Assembly: GCF_025602895.1 (NCBI RefSeq)
Contig: NW_026516395.1
Coordinates: 1 to 62,109 of the forward strand
Direction: 5' to 3'
DNA from: Polychytrium aggregatum
Lineage: Eukaryota; Chytridiomycota; Chytridiomycetes; Polychytriales
DNA: 62,109 bases
Shown here: in pieces, positions 9,945 through 20,376 of the stretch
How the letters are laid out: every line of letters begins with the position of its first letter
How positions within the stretch are numbered: position 1 is the first letter of the stretch
The notes under the pieces: generated by a model
Databases searched by the model: none
Seen by the model: only the letters and a program-made list of their open reading frames with translations
Told to the model about the DNA's origin: nothing
Program-made: the position numbers and the translations under genes

Positions 9945-12900
9945 TCATATTTCCATTTGGGCTGCTCCAAAGCCCGACGATGCCACGGGGCTCGGTGCTG
10001 TCTGGCTCAAGTGCTCATCTTCAACCGCGATATCAGAGTTGTTGGCTTCCAGTGCGACTGGACTGTCCGACTCCTGATGTCTTTCCAAATCGTCAGCTCT
10101 GCCAGGCCCCTCATCGTCATCGTCAGCTTCCTCGAGCTCGTGGTCCTCGAAATAATCGTCGTCGTCGTAGTCATCAGAAAACTCGGCCATGTCATCGTCT
10201 TCATCTTCTTCCTCGCCATATTCTTCTTGGTTAGCTCGGCGCTCCGCCGCTTTTTTCACCCATTCAGCAAACTTGAATTCATCAACATTGACCTGTGTGA
10301 ACGGATGCGATAGCAGCTGTGTGGCTGTCGAACGCTTCTCCCAGTCACTGGTTACGATCCAAAAGCCGAACCTCGACATCAGCCAAGAGTCGGATATTCA
10401 ACCACCAGACGACTAATCACGAATTCGCTCCGCATAGACTCGCCTATCTATCAGCCCGGAAACTTACACTACAAGGCAGTCTTTGATAAATGCTTTGGAC
10501 TCGGTCGACAGATAATCTGGCACCGGCGGTGCATTTCCTGTGCCAAGGAGATACACAATACTTCCGCTCACTTTGCCCCATGGGTTGATACCCGTAAGCA
10601 TTTCCAGAACCAAGCATCCAAGGCTCCTGTTTCGAAAGGAGGGCATCAGCCGGTTTCCTGGGGCAAGAGAGGGAAGCAGGTGCACGACTCGATGCTCAAT
10701 ATGCCCAAGATGCCCACCAGATATCGATTTTGGCGCCATATCCCCGCCCTCGAGCAACCTCGGGAGCCATCCATGGAACGGTGCCCTGCATAGACATCCG
10801 TGTGATTCTCTTGTAGGCACGCTCGGTTTCTGGTAATGAGACGGATGTGTCGCTTCGTTATTTCCCAGCAACATTGATATCTGAGGAGCGTCTGCGGAGC
10901 GAGGGTGGATTGATGATCGTAGTGCCGCCCTGTTTGCTCACCAGTTTTCTTGGATATTCCAAAGTCTGAGATCTTGGCAACTCCGTCGACATCGATGAGA
11001 ACTATGGAGCAGAACCAGTGAGAAACAGCATGTCCATGACGTACAGACGCTCTGGCGATCAGTATTAAACCACATGGATGAGAGTTTCAGACAGGCCTCC
11101 TCACCATTGGCACCTTTGATGTCTCGATGAATGATTCCTCTGAGACAGGGATAAAACTTAGTTGTTACGATTTGGTCCTTCGAGGCTACCAACGCGCAAT
11201 CCACGGTGTTCCGCGTAAGTATAGGGCTTTACCTGCTATGGAGATACTCCAGACCACATACGATCTGGACGGCCATATGTCGAGTGATATCGTCGTCGAA
11301 TTTTCCATATTTTGCGAGACAGCTGGCGATGGATCCTCCAGAGACATACTCTAGGAACACATTGAATGACGTTTCTGTGACCTCGGATCCTGTGCGATGA
11401 TTTGGCTTGATTGAGCAACGACCACCTCCTGCTCTTATTCGTCACCACAACGACCGCACAGCAATCGCATAGTCTATATCCGCTACACTCCATCGAGCTC
11501 CAGATTGCTCGGACGCTGTGTCGACGGCATCGCGATGCGCGGTGCAGCCACGATTGCTCTGCAAGACAGCGTATTTACATCCTGCTTTCCATAAATGCCG
11601 CGTCCGTGACGACCCTCACAGTCGGTTAGCGCGTTGGTACTTACCCAAGTAGCGGACAATGTTGATGTCTTCGAGCTCCTCCAGTAGCTCGATTTCCTTG
11701 CGAAGGGCCTCCTCTCGTTTTTTTCTCTGCGGATCCGAAGAGTTGCCTAAGGGAACTTGCTTCACGGCCATGATCTGAAGGGTGTCGAGGTCCAACCCGT
11801 GATAAACCTTTCCAAAGGCACCCTGACCAATGAGCGGTCCCTGTTCCCATCGTATCTTTCTCTTCGGAGTCCCATGCTCGCCAGTGGCAAGTTTGTCTTT
11901 GCTCGCAGCAAGCTGATCACCGTTCACATTCCCAGAGATGGCTTGATTGGCCTGGGTTGATTCCGGATCTGGTGCTTGAGTTGGCTCGTCCCCGGCCTTG
12001 TCCCCAGGCCCAGAGACATCAGTCTTACTTGGTTTTGCGTCGTCGGCCACAAGGACAATCGACTGCGAGCTACTCTGGTCACTACCGCCGACCTCCTCTT
12101 CTTCTTCGATGGGAGTGTCGATTTTTAGGGCCTCGCTTGATCCAAACCCATTCAAAGCGCGACCGGGGACTACACTCGGATGACCTCGCTTGGCCGAGGA
12201 CGGAGAGATTTCGGCAAGCCTAGAGCTCTCCAGCCATATTCGGGAAATCAACGAGTCCAGGTCAGCATGATCTGGTTCGCTGAGTTGCACCGCTTCTTGG
12301 AGATAGAATGGCTTTTCGTTTGAGGATTCCTCCTTGGTGGTTGCATCGCCGTTGCGGTTTCCGTCTCCAAGACTCGATGTGGCTTCGTCGGATGGCCTTC
12401 GGGTGTGGTCATCCTCACATGGTTCATCCTCGCACGTTTCATCCTCGACTATCCGCAGCGGAGTCGGCCGTTTCTCTCGATGGATTGTGCCGTGACCTCC
12501 ATTTCCAAATCGTTGGATGATCGAGGACCGTCGTGCGATTTGACGGGAGAGACGTGCATTGGCAACGCTTTGAGCCACAGTGTTCTTGATATCTGACTTG
12601 GTGGCATTTTGTCTCTGAAGGGAGGGGAAATATTCCTCGAGATTTTCAACAATGACTTCATCGGGCGGCCGCTCTCCGAAAAACTCATCAGCTTTGCTGG
12701 ATAGAGCTGGCGTTTGGTTGCCGCTTGATGTCGCTTTGACTTCCGGAACAGAGGTCTGTCGATATTCTCCAAACAGACGATGCCATCGCCGGAAACGGGA
12801 GTCTTTTTGAGGAGATTTGGAGGTACTTGGAGGGGAACTGGCACTGGAAGGATCGCATCCAAGCTGTGGCGTGGTCTCTTTCATGGTTTTTTCGATGAAA

Positions 12901-14747
12901 AGGCGCATTTGTTTGGCATTGTGCTCCGCGATGTCTTTTGCGTGGGGATGGACATATACGGTTCGAAACAAGAGGGCGCCACGCTGCGGATGGTCGGCGG
13001 AGCCGCAGATTTCCATGAGCCTCCGATCATCGATAACCTTGACTACATCGAGGCAAACCGGAGGGCAGCATTAAATGCAGGCTATTGATGAGCAGAGAGT
13101 GCTCAACCCTGACCAACGAACGGCCAACACTGGTCGATCGCTGCGGCATGCAAGGGGCCGCAGAACAGCCCTGCCTGTTTCATCTATCACTGCTCCAGGA
13201 TTTACCTCCGCCACCCCCGATCGAATCATGATCTGGTGCCATGATACAGTATAACTGCTGTTCCTTTGGGTCCTTGACGCCGAACTTGCTGGCGATCATA
13301 TCTCGAATGACTCGTGGGTCGGTGATACCCGCAACGGAGAGCACATGTTTCTGATCCCCGAGACCTGTCACTCGAATGCATTTCTTGTGATCGAAAGTGA
13401 GGATAATGGAGTCGAGCAGCATTAAGTTGTTACTCGGATATTCATCAACTGGCTGGTGGAAGGATACCGTCACTCGATGGCTCGTCCTTCAAGAGCCAAT
13501 GGTCAAACGACGCGGAGTCGACGGAGAAGCAAGCAGCAGCGACCGAGATACGATGCAAACGGCTAGAATATGACAATTGCACCAAGGATGCAAGACATGG
13601 AGTGCCGCTGGATACGCTTACCGATCGAACGTAGTCGTTGGTCATGATATCCTTTGAGTCTCGGCGTATAATGCTTCTGGATGACTTTGCGTTTGAGAAG
13701 ATTGAGGTTAATGACAAGCCTTGGAACGGCACCGGAGTGATGTGCTGTAAACCTCAACGCTGGGGCAGCGCCATTTGCGTGCACAGCAGCAATGCACAAG
13801 CAGCAATGCGAGTACCAATGCGCTTTGGGCCTCAGTTATTTCTTTGCTTCGTCGCGACTTTAGCGGCTCGGGAAGAACAACACCCATTTTGATGAGCTCG
13901 GCCATCATGGTGTCGTCCAAAGATTTTTTGTGGGCGATTGGAGGAATTTGGTCAGTCTGCGACATCGAAGACGGTAGGAACTGGCGGAACAGAGCAGGAT
14001 TTGCTGTTGGGTCCCGAGGAGACTTGGAGGACGTTCGAGGAGAGACGATGGGCAGCCCTCGGACGTCGGTCTCTGACCCAACGTCTGCCGATCCAGGTTT
14101 CCTGGTTGATATCCGAAGCGTCGTCGCGCTCGCATTCGCGGAGGATGAGTCCACAGAGAAGCCGGCGTGAGCCGATGCCGATGTGGTTGCCGATGTGGTT
14201 GCCGATGTGGTTGCCGATGTGGTTGCCGATGTGGTTGCCGATGTGGTTGCCGATGTGGTTGCCGATGTGGTTGCATCAGCGTTCGCGGGAGTTGAGATGC
14301 TCCGGTACGAGTCCATCTGCCCAATGCCTATTTTGCAGAGCGACGTTTCTGATGCTGAGAGCCTTGGTATCTCGGTATCTACGCGAGCCGGAGGCTGACA
14401 TGGACCTTCAGCTACATGCATTACATTCCCACAAGGCGTGAACCGAGAAAGCCTCCCTGGAGTCGGACCACAGGAGCTCATAGAATACTATTCGGTCGAC
14501 ATACCTCGTGCCCAGCTAAAGAGCGTCGGGAGGTGAGCTTGATCGCCCTCAGGATCCTGGCTCGCTCGCCAACTTTCAAAACGCCGATTTCTTTCAGAAG
14601 CTCATAGTCGAGCTGGAGCAGCGCCATGCCGCCGACGTTATGAGAAACAAAGCTGTCTCGAAACGAGGCAAAGTTGTTCTGCACAAGCCATTCCGCCACC
14701 TGATCTGTAGACCAGCGGGAAATATCCATGGCTCCATATGGCTCCAT
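9945..14747 (-). CDS. MAPKKK of the Ste11/Byr2 type (SAM, RA, kinase)
   Basis: Eleven exons: 14505-14747, 13816-14394, 13622-13744, 13206-13452, 11645-13042, 11233-11389, 11105-11139, 10942-11001, 10718-10829, 10468-10626, 9945-10347, giving 1171 aa with all phases consistent. The SAM domain (about residues 8-75) contains WLVQNNFASFRDSF. The Ras-associating domain (about 318-420) contains KCIRVTGLGDQKHV and EQQLYCIM. The kinase (about 790-1060) has GQGAFGKV, the lysine in MAVKQV, HRDIKGAN, DFGISKKT, APE and DIWSLGC. This architecture is that of Ste11/Byr2, which relay Ras/Cdc42 signals to a MAPKK in mating, filamentation and osmotic pathways. Unusual points are a 12-bp-repeat-encoded Ala-Thr-Thr-Ser tract in exon 2 and a very acidic C-terminal tail after the kinase. 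The exon 2/3 junction is the least certain. Confidence 0.92.
14180..14275 (-). repeat. 12-bp coding minisatellite in the MAPKKK
   Basis: About eight near-perfect copies of GATGTGGTTGCC (plus strand). Because the unit is 12 bp the frame is kept, and it encodes Ala-Thr-Thr-Ser repeats between the SAM and RA domains. Confidence 0.9.
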
Positions 14748-15177
14748 TGGGGCGGCAAAAGAGCGAGCCCTTCCTTGCGACGTTAATGGATGGGGGAAGC
14801 TGAGGAATTAAGCCAGGTCGAAAGTCCACACGAGGCCAACGCAGATCCGGAAACCCGCCGATGCCGACCTCGGCGGCTTGATTGGATTGTGCTCGGCGTA
14901 TCAAACGGAGCGCTTTTGCTCGGGCCACCGGTTTCCTCCTGGAGTATGAGTGCGCCCCCGTTCGCCCTGTACACCCAGATCGCTCTGCGACGGCGGCGGC
15001 GATAAAGGAGAAGCCGTTGATGAACATATTGGCACTGATGTGTGCCACTCAATTGCACAATGAACAAATCGGAAATCACGGGTGCCATGGAAGAGTTGTA
15101 TATGCAAGCTGTGCCAAAGTAATGAGTCGCCGAGGAGCGAATGCACGCTGCAGATTTGCAGTTTGCACAATTAATCA
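14748..15177. other. Intergenic, nothing recognised
   Basis: This lies between the MAPKKK start codon and the stop codon of the Mdm33-like gene, both on the minus strand. It should contain the MAPKKK promoter. No domain-bearing frame was seen. Confidence 0.5.
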
Positions 15178-16678
15178 CTATCTACTGACGATGCCAAACA
15201 CGGCGCTGGTACACAGTATGCCAACTGCAAGGCCCTGCAGCCAAGCGTGCTGCGTTGGTCCTGCTTCTGTGAAAGTCTGGATGCGATCCAGGAGAGCGGC
15301 CGGCTCTCTGGCACCGATCTCTTGGATCTGGTTCACGGGATTCTCGGCCTCTGTGACCGTCGTGGGTGGCAAGTCGACGGTGTTTGTCGATCCAATATCC
15401 ACCGGGCTGGTTGCACTCATGAGCCGCAGGTGTTCGAGCACTTGCGTTTCCAGTGCTTGGCGGTCCCGCTCGGCCTTGTTCTCGATGAGAACCAGCAGAT
15501 CGTCCTGGAATCGACGCCGCTTTCGAGGCTCGACGACAAGCTGAACCAGGACAAACAGCGTAATGTGGAGCGATATCAAGCCCTAATTCCAGCCAAGGAA
15601 TGTGCAGTTAGTAAGTGGGGGGGGGGGTCCTAGACTCGGCGACGGTGCTAGTTCACACCGGAGAGATATGTGCCGATATCATCTGGAGAGGCTCGGACTC
15701 TCTCATCGTACCATTGTCCACCAATTGCTTGTCTGGCGAATCTTATCCGAATACAGCTGTTCCTCGACATATCGCTCGCGGATCTCACTGTGAAAGTGTG
15801 TATCATGAGCATTCAAAGCCAACCTGCATTTCGAGAGCCGCGTTCACGTAGCGATGGATGGGCAAGCAGACATACCCGAGATAGTCGATCTGGGCACGCT
15901 CGAAGGCCTCGGTGGCGAGGTGGTGGGCCTCTTTGGCTGCAGCCTCGGCTTGCTCAAGGCTCTTGTCTTTCCGATAGAGAAAAGTCACCCGAGTGATATC
16001 GTCGTCTTGCCAAGAGTCCTTGCGCTGTAACCAGAGTCCGCGAGATGAGCAAGAGGTGGTTGCGGTGGCATCAGCACAGGTGAGTCACCAACAGCTCAGC
16101 TGCAGACGGCCGGAGCGCACCTGCTGCAACGATATAATCTCCTGCTGGCATCGTTCGTGCTCGTCGACGGTCGATTCATAGACCCGTTTCGTCTCCTCCA
16201 TCTCTTGCCGCCGCTGGCCGACGATTTGCTCCTTTTCCAGAACAAGCTTCTTCCTTTGCTCGACCTCGGCGTAGCCGGTGAGGCTGTTGATGTGTCGAGT
16301 GAGTTTAGGCAAGGTGTCGTTCTTGAGGGCTTCCAAGGCCTGGTCAACCCGGGCTCGAGCTGTTCGGACGACAGCGTCCAGGCTCTTGGTCGGTGGTTGG
16401 GAATCGCTTGCAGAAGAGGCTGGTTCGGGAATCGCAAGTTTGCTTGGCGGGGCTTGGAGTTCGGGGCCGGTGGGTGCCGATGTTGGCTCAAGATCTTGGG
16501 CGTGGTGCTGCAGATCAGGTTGCTTTGATAAGCCAGGACCCTGCGGCTGCAGAGGCGATGAGGCATGCCACAGGGAGCTGCGGGTCCAGAGCCTGGCAGC
16601 GAGCGGGCTTCTATGAGGCTGCGGGATCCTGATGGAGCGGTACGACAGAGCCCGCAGGCCCGATCCCAAGCAAGACAT
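15178..16678 (-). CDS. Mitochondrial inner-membrane protein Mdm33/She9
   Basis: Four exons: 16121-16678, 15876-16024, 15712-15787, 15178-15582, giving 395 aa. The chosen start gives an Arg/Ser-rich, acid-poor presequence typical of mitochondrial import. A coiled coil with the family string LNSLTGYAEVEQRKKLV-like spacing (about 135-190) is followed by RKDSW...DITRVTFLYRKDKSLEQAE, then EEQLYSDKIRQTSNWW. A first membrane segment (ITLFVLVQLVV) is next to the basic EPRKRRR, and a second hydrophobic segment lies at the very C-terminus. She9/Mdm33 sits in the inner membrane facing the matrix, where its coiled coil is thought to help control inner-membrane shape and fission; that is family knowledge. 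Confidence 0.9.
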
Positions 16679-17108
16679 TCCGAGATCAGGACAGAAGCCC
16701 CAATGGCTGGTTTCGGGTGCAGGCGCGGTCTTGGCTGCCACACAGCCGCACCTCCAAGCCGTGCGGTTTCTGTGGAATCGGAGCAGCTTTCCAAGCAGCC
16801 GACTGGGCCAGCGGGGGGGGGGAGGAGTACCGAGATATTGCAAGTCTATAGATCGACCCAGTATATTCGAACACATGCTCCCGAGAAATGGCCGCGAGTG
16901 ATGATCGAGAGCGATATCCACGGGGAAACACAGCTACGGCCCGAGCAATGCGTGGATCGGATTCGCAACCGTAGCAGCGTAGGCGGCTTTCTTCCAAGTG
17001 TCGGCAAGCTCCGTTGGAATATCCTGTGACTCTGGTCAGGGATGTGCACGATGGTTGCGCTCGTATCGGATACCGCTTTTCCGCCCGGCATTGCACTCGC
17101 AGATTGGC
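16679..17108. other. Intergenic, nothing recognised
   Basis: This is the promoter side of the Mdm33-like gene and the 3' side of the CSL4 gene. It contains a G9 run near 16811 and no recognisable coding exon. Confidence 0.5.
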
Positions 17109-18488
17109 TCATGTTGCAGTGGGCTTGGCGCATTTGCGGTGCTCGACAACCTTTGCAGAGGGTTTTCCATGCAGCACAGACACCAATCCGTACGGACAGG
17201 CAAAATGAGTGGATCGCAGGTGGTGAATCAACGGGAGGATGTGGCAGTTAGCAACGGGTGGCGATGGCGGGCAATGAATGAGAACATCGACGACATATGT
17301 GACGACAGCAAAGGAGACAGACCGAAGGCCTCCTCTGCAAGGATATGAGCCTCACCTTTGTGTACGGGCAAATCATTTCCTCCCACGAGATGGGGACCAT
17401 AGTATGTCCTGGCGGAGAAAGATGAACCGGATGTGTGAGAATGCACGAGCAGGCGGCGGATTTGAATCGGCTGCTCAAGGCAGGATGCATACCGGCAACG
17501 CTTTGGGCAAAAATAACGCCGCATTCGTTCAGTGCCGTCGACAGATAGTACGATCTGGCGTCTCCGAGGGAAATGACCTGTGCGCTGGATGCACAAACGG
17601 AAACGGTCCCGGGTCGTAAGTCGTTGGGAGATCTTCCCGGCCGGATGTTGAGCGGGTGCTGACACACAGCAGACGCATCAAGCCAACGGATTTCGATGAG
17701 CTGCACGCACCGAACAATGTCACCAGGACGGAAGGATCTGTAGATCTGAATCTTGTCCTTCTCGGTGGCACGGACATCCTGCACACGGATGATGCCCTGG
17801 AAATTCTCCTTGCACGGCACTGAGCCGACAATCATGATGCTGAGCGTCGCGAAGCGCGGGTTGATTCTAATGACCTTTCCAGTGATCATCGATCCGATTT
17901 CGGGAACAGACGACGCATCTTTCTTCCGGACAACTCGAACGGTAGGGAGCTGCGTTGCCAGCGATTCAGTCGTTGACGTGTGCAGAGTTTGTGGGGCCAC
18001 AATGATAGGAGCTGCGAGCTGCCCAGGGGCGAGGCAGGCTTGATCGACAACCGTACAGATCCAGACCGCATACCTCGTCCTTTGATGCATCTTCGTCGAC
18101 TTCCTTTGTTCCGACGATGGAAGCGTAGACCTGGCCGTCTCTGGGAGTGCGGTCGATTCACAGAGTAAGACCGGGCTATGGATCGATGTTGTTGGCATGG
18201 AATCGTGGCATGTAGCAAAGTGAAACAAAATTTTACCTATGATATGTTCCCGACGAGGCTTGAAGGTTGTTCGACAAGTGACCCATTTACGCATGCATAA
18301 TCAATTGCTGGTGAGTGATGGCATGGCACGGCATCGTCCGCTTTGGCCGAGATCGCTGCTCGACTGCGGCTGCACGAACAACCGCAGCTGTGCCAGGAAC
18401 AGAGCCTGGACACAAAATCACGGCCAAGCGTACCTTGGAGCTCCCGCACACTTGCCAGGCGCTGGCCCGGACAGACGATCGTGCTCAT
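17109..18488 (-). CDS. CSL4: RNA exosome cap subunit Csl4/EXOSC1
   Basis: Seven exons: 18434-18488, 18237-18258, 18074-18140, 17707-18018, 17493-17577, 17356-17408, 17109-17150, giving 211 aa (human EXOSC1: 195). The N-terminus has VCPGQRL and SGTYHRDGQVYAS, split over the 22-nt second exon. The S1 domain follows, with GSMITGKV, FATLSIMIVGS, and VRATEKDKIQIYRSFRPGDI, close to the human sequence. The C-terminal zinc-ribbon-like part contains MVPISWEEMICP and CAKP. Csl4 caps the nine-subunit exosome ring and guides RNA for 3'-5' decay and rRNA processing. The gene is divergent from UTP23, 276 bases away. The last exon (14 codons) uses a weak AAG acceptor. Confidence 0.92.
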
Positions 18489-18764
18489 TCTCGATGTTGC
18501 CAAGCAGCGAGAAAGCCGAACACCGCCCGATCCCAGCGACGATCGATTTTGTCGCCGTGATCACGTGCCGATGAATCCGGGAGGCGTTTGGCCGTCCTGG
18601 TCTTGCGGTTTGGACTGGCTGCTGACAATGAGCGCAGCGCAGCGCAGTGAACCCCAGCTTTTTTTTTTTTTTGAGAGCCAGCGATCCGCCGCGTCGCTTG
18701 CCTCGGACCCGATCGCACACCCGAGCCCGAGCCCAGCCCCGCAGACCATATCAGCAGGAGCACA
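18489..18764. promoter_or_regulatory. Shared intergenic promoter of CSL4 and UTP23
   Basis: 276 bases separate the two divergent start codons, so both core promoters must lie here. A run of about 14 T bases (18659-18672) lies about 90 bases before the UTP23 start. Poly(dA:dT) tracts commonly exclude nucleosomes at fungal promoters; the regulatory role here is inferred from position. Confidence 0.55.
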
Positions 18765-20014
18765 ATGAAAGTCAAGCGGCAAAAGACAAACAAGAAGACC
18801 ATGACCGTGTTCACTCGGTCCTATGGCTTTCGTGAGCCATACCAGGTGCTTGTCGACGGCAACTTCATCAAAGTGTCGCTGGACATGCGAGCCGATGTTC
18901 GAAACACCCTCCCAGCCGTATTGGTGGGCCAGGTCAAGCCAAGTAAAGTTCGGCCGATTGAGCTCAAGATCGCGGTGCCATTGAATGCTCGTGCATCATG
19001 TTACTATGGAGTGCCCGCACTAACTCTCCCGTCGCTCGTTCGTGGTCTGTCGTGCGTTTGTTGGATCTGGCTCCTTGGTTGGACGTGGTTTGTTGGTGGT
19101 GGGCACAGTGACGACAGGTTGTGTGATTGCCGAACTGAGGTCGCTTGGAGAAGAATTTATGGGAGCCGTCATAGCCGCCAAGCGCTTTGAAAAGCGACGG
19201 TGCACCCACCACCAGCCCATCCCTGCAGCCGACTGCATCGGCGAGATCATCGGATCCAGCAACAAGCACAAATACGCCGTGGCGAGCCAGGACGTCCAGC
19301 TGCGAGTACAGCTCCGCAAAGTTCCTGGAACACCGCTCATATACATCAAAAACAGCGTGACGATCCTCGAGCCACCATCGCCAGAGACCATCATCCACGC
19401 CGAGCAGGTATGTTGTGATTGGATGATGTCGTAGCAGCCCGATGCGATTGATTCGAAAAGGAGAACGAGGGATTGGATAAGGCTACCAAGCTCTCCCTGA
19501 CCGCTGGTTTCGTATCGGAACTGGGTGATAGCTTGAAAAGCGAAAGAATGAGCCGCTTCCATTCGAAATCTCGGTCCGCACCAAGACAGTAGCCGAGGCG
19601 GAGCCACAGTCGGAGACGTCCCCGACACCAGCAAAGAAAAAGAAGGCAAAGGGCCCCAACCCTTTGTCCCAAAAGAAGAAGAAGCCAAAGACCTCTGCGC
19701 CTCCATCTCAGTCAAATCAAAATGTCGGGCCGGTTCTGCTTGGTGATGAAACAGCCGCTCTCGAGGGTGCTGCTGCCGTTGTGGGGACAAAACGGACGCG
19801 CGACGACGACGATCATGCCAGCAAGGATGATGACGATCATAAGGACGGCACAGACGATGAGCACCAGGAACTTCCAAGCCCATTGACGGACGCCACCGAA
19901 AGCACAGATAAAAAGAGAAGGAAGCGACGAAAGCACAAAAAATCAAAGAAATCGGGCGAGGCGCTCGACGAGAGCAACGGCAGCGCTGGTGACTCAAGCC
20001 CAGCAGATGCATAA
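18765..20014 (+). CDS. UTP23: rRNA-processing protein Utp23 (PIN-like)
   Basis: Three exons: 18765-18942, 19109-19407, 19532-20014, giving 319 aa. The start MKVKRQKTNKKTM and the following FREPYQVLVDGNF match the family N-terminus. The PIN-like fold continues with TTGCVIAELRSLG, YAVASQDVQL and KVPGTPLIYI. The Cys and His residues of the family's zinc site are visible in RRCTHHQ and AADC. KAKGPNPLS precedes a long Lys-rich, acidic low-complexity tail, longer than in yeast or animals. Utp23 is an SSU-processome component that acts with snR30/U17 in early 18S rRNA processing in the nucleolus; its PIN site is often catalytically reduced. It is paired head-to-head with the exosome gene CSL4. Confidence 0.93.
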
Positions 20015-20376
20015 CTGCGAACTTGGGGTGGACCGTGCAGCAGACTCCTGGTAAATACAGGCGCTATGTGCAAATGCATACTGCTCGTCCAGGCCGTGGG
20101 GAGGTGGGGCTCATTACGGGACTTGGCCTGGCCGAGACATGCAGCACAGCTGCTTTCGCAACGGTGGGATACTCATTTTCTCGACTGTTGCTCGACCAGC
20201 CGGATCAACGGCATGCCTCACACGACAAATGCACCATCGACCGCCGACGGAAGCAACAGTGGTAGCGGATCGATGGCATTTGATTGATACACCACATGTG
20301 ATATGAAATGCTCGCACGGGTCGCCCATTTCCTCTCCTGGAAGAGCTGGATGGGCCACGACCACAGCCATCCACCA
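20015..20376. other. Convergent 3' intergenic region
   Basis: This lies between the ends of UTP23 (+) and the leucine aminopeptidase (-). Nothing recognisable is present. Confidence 0.5.
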
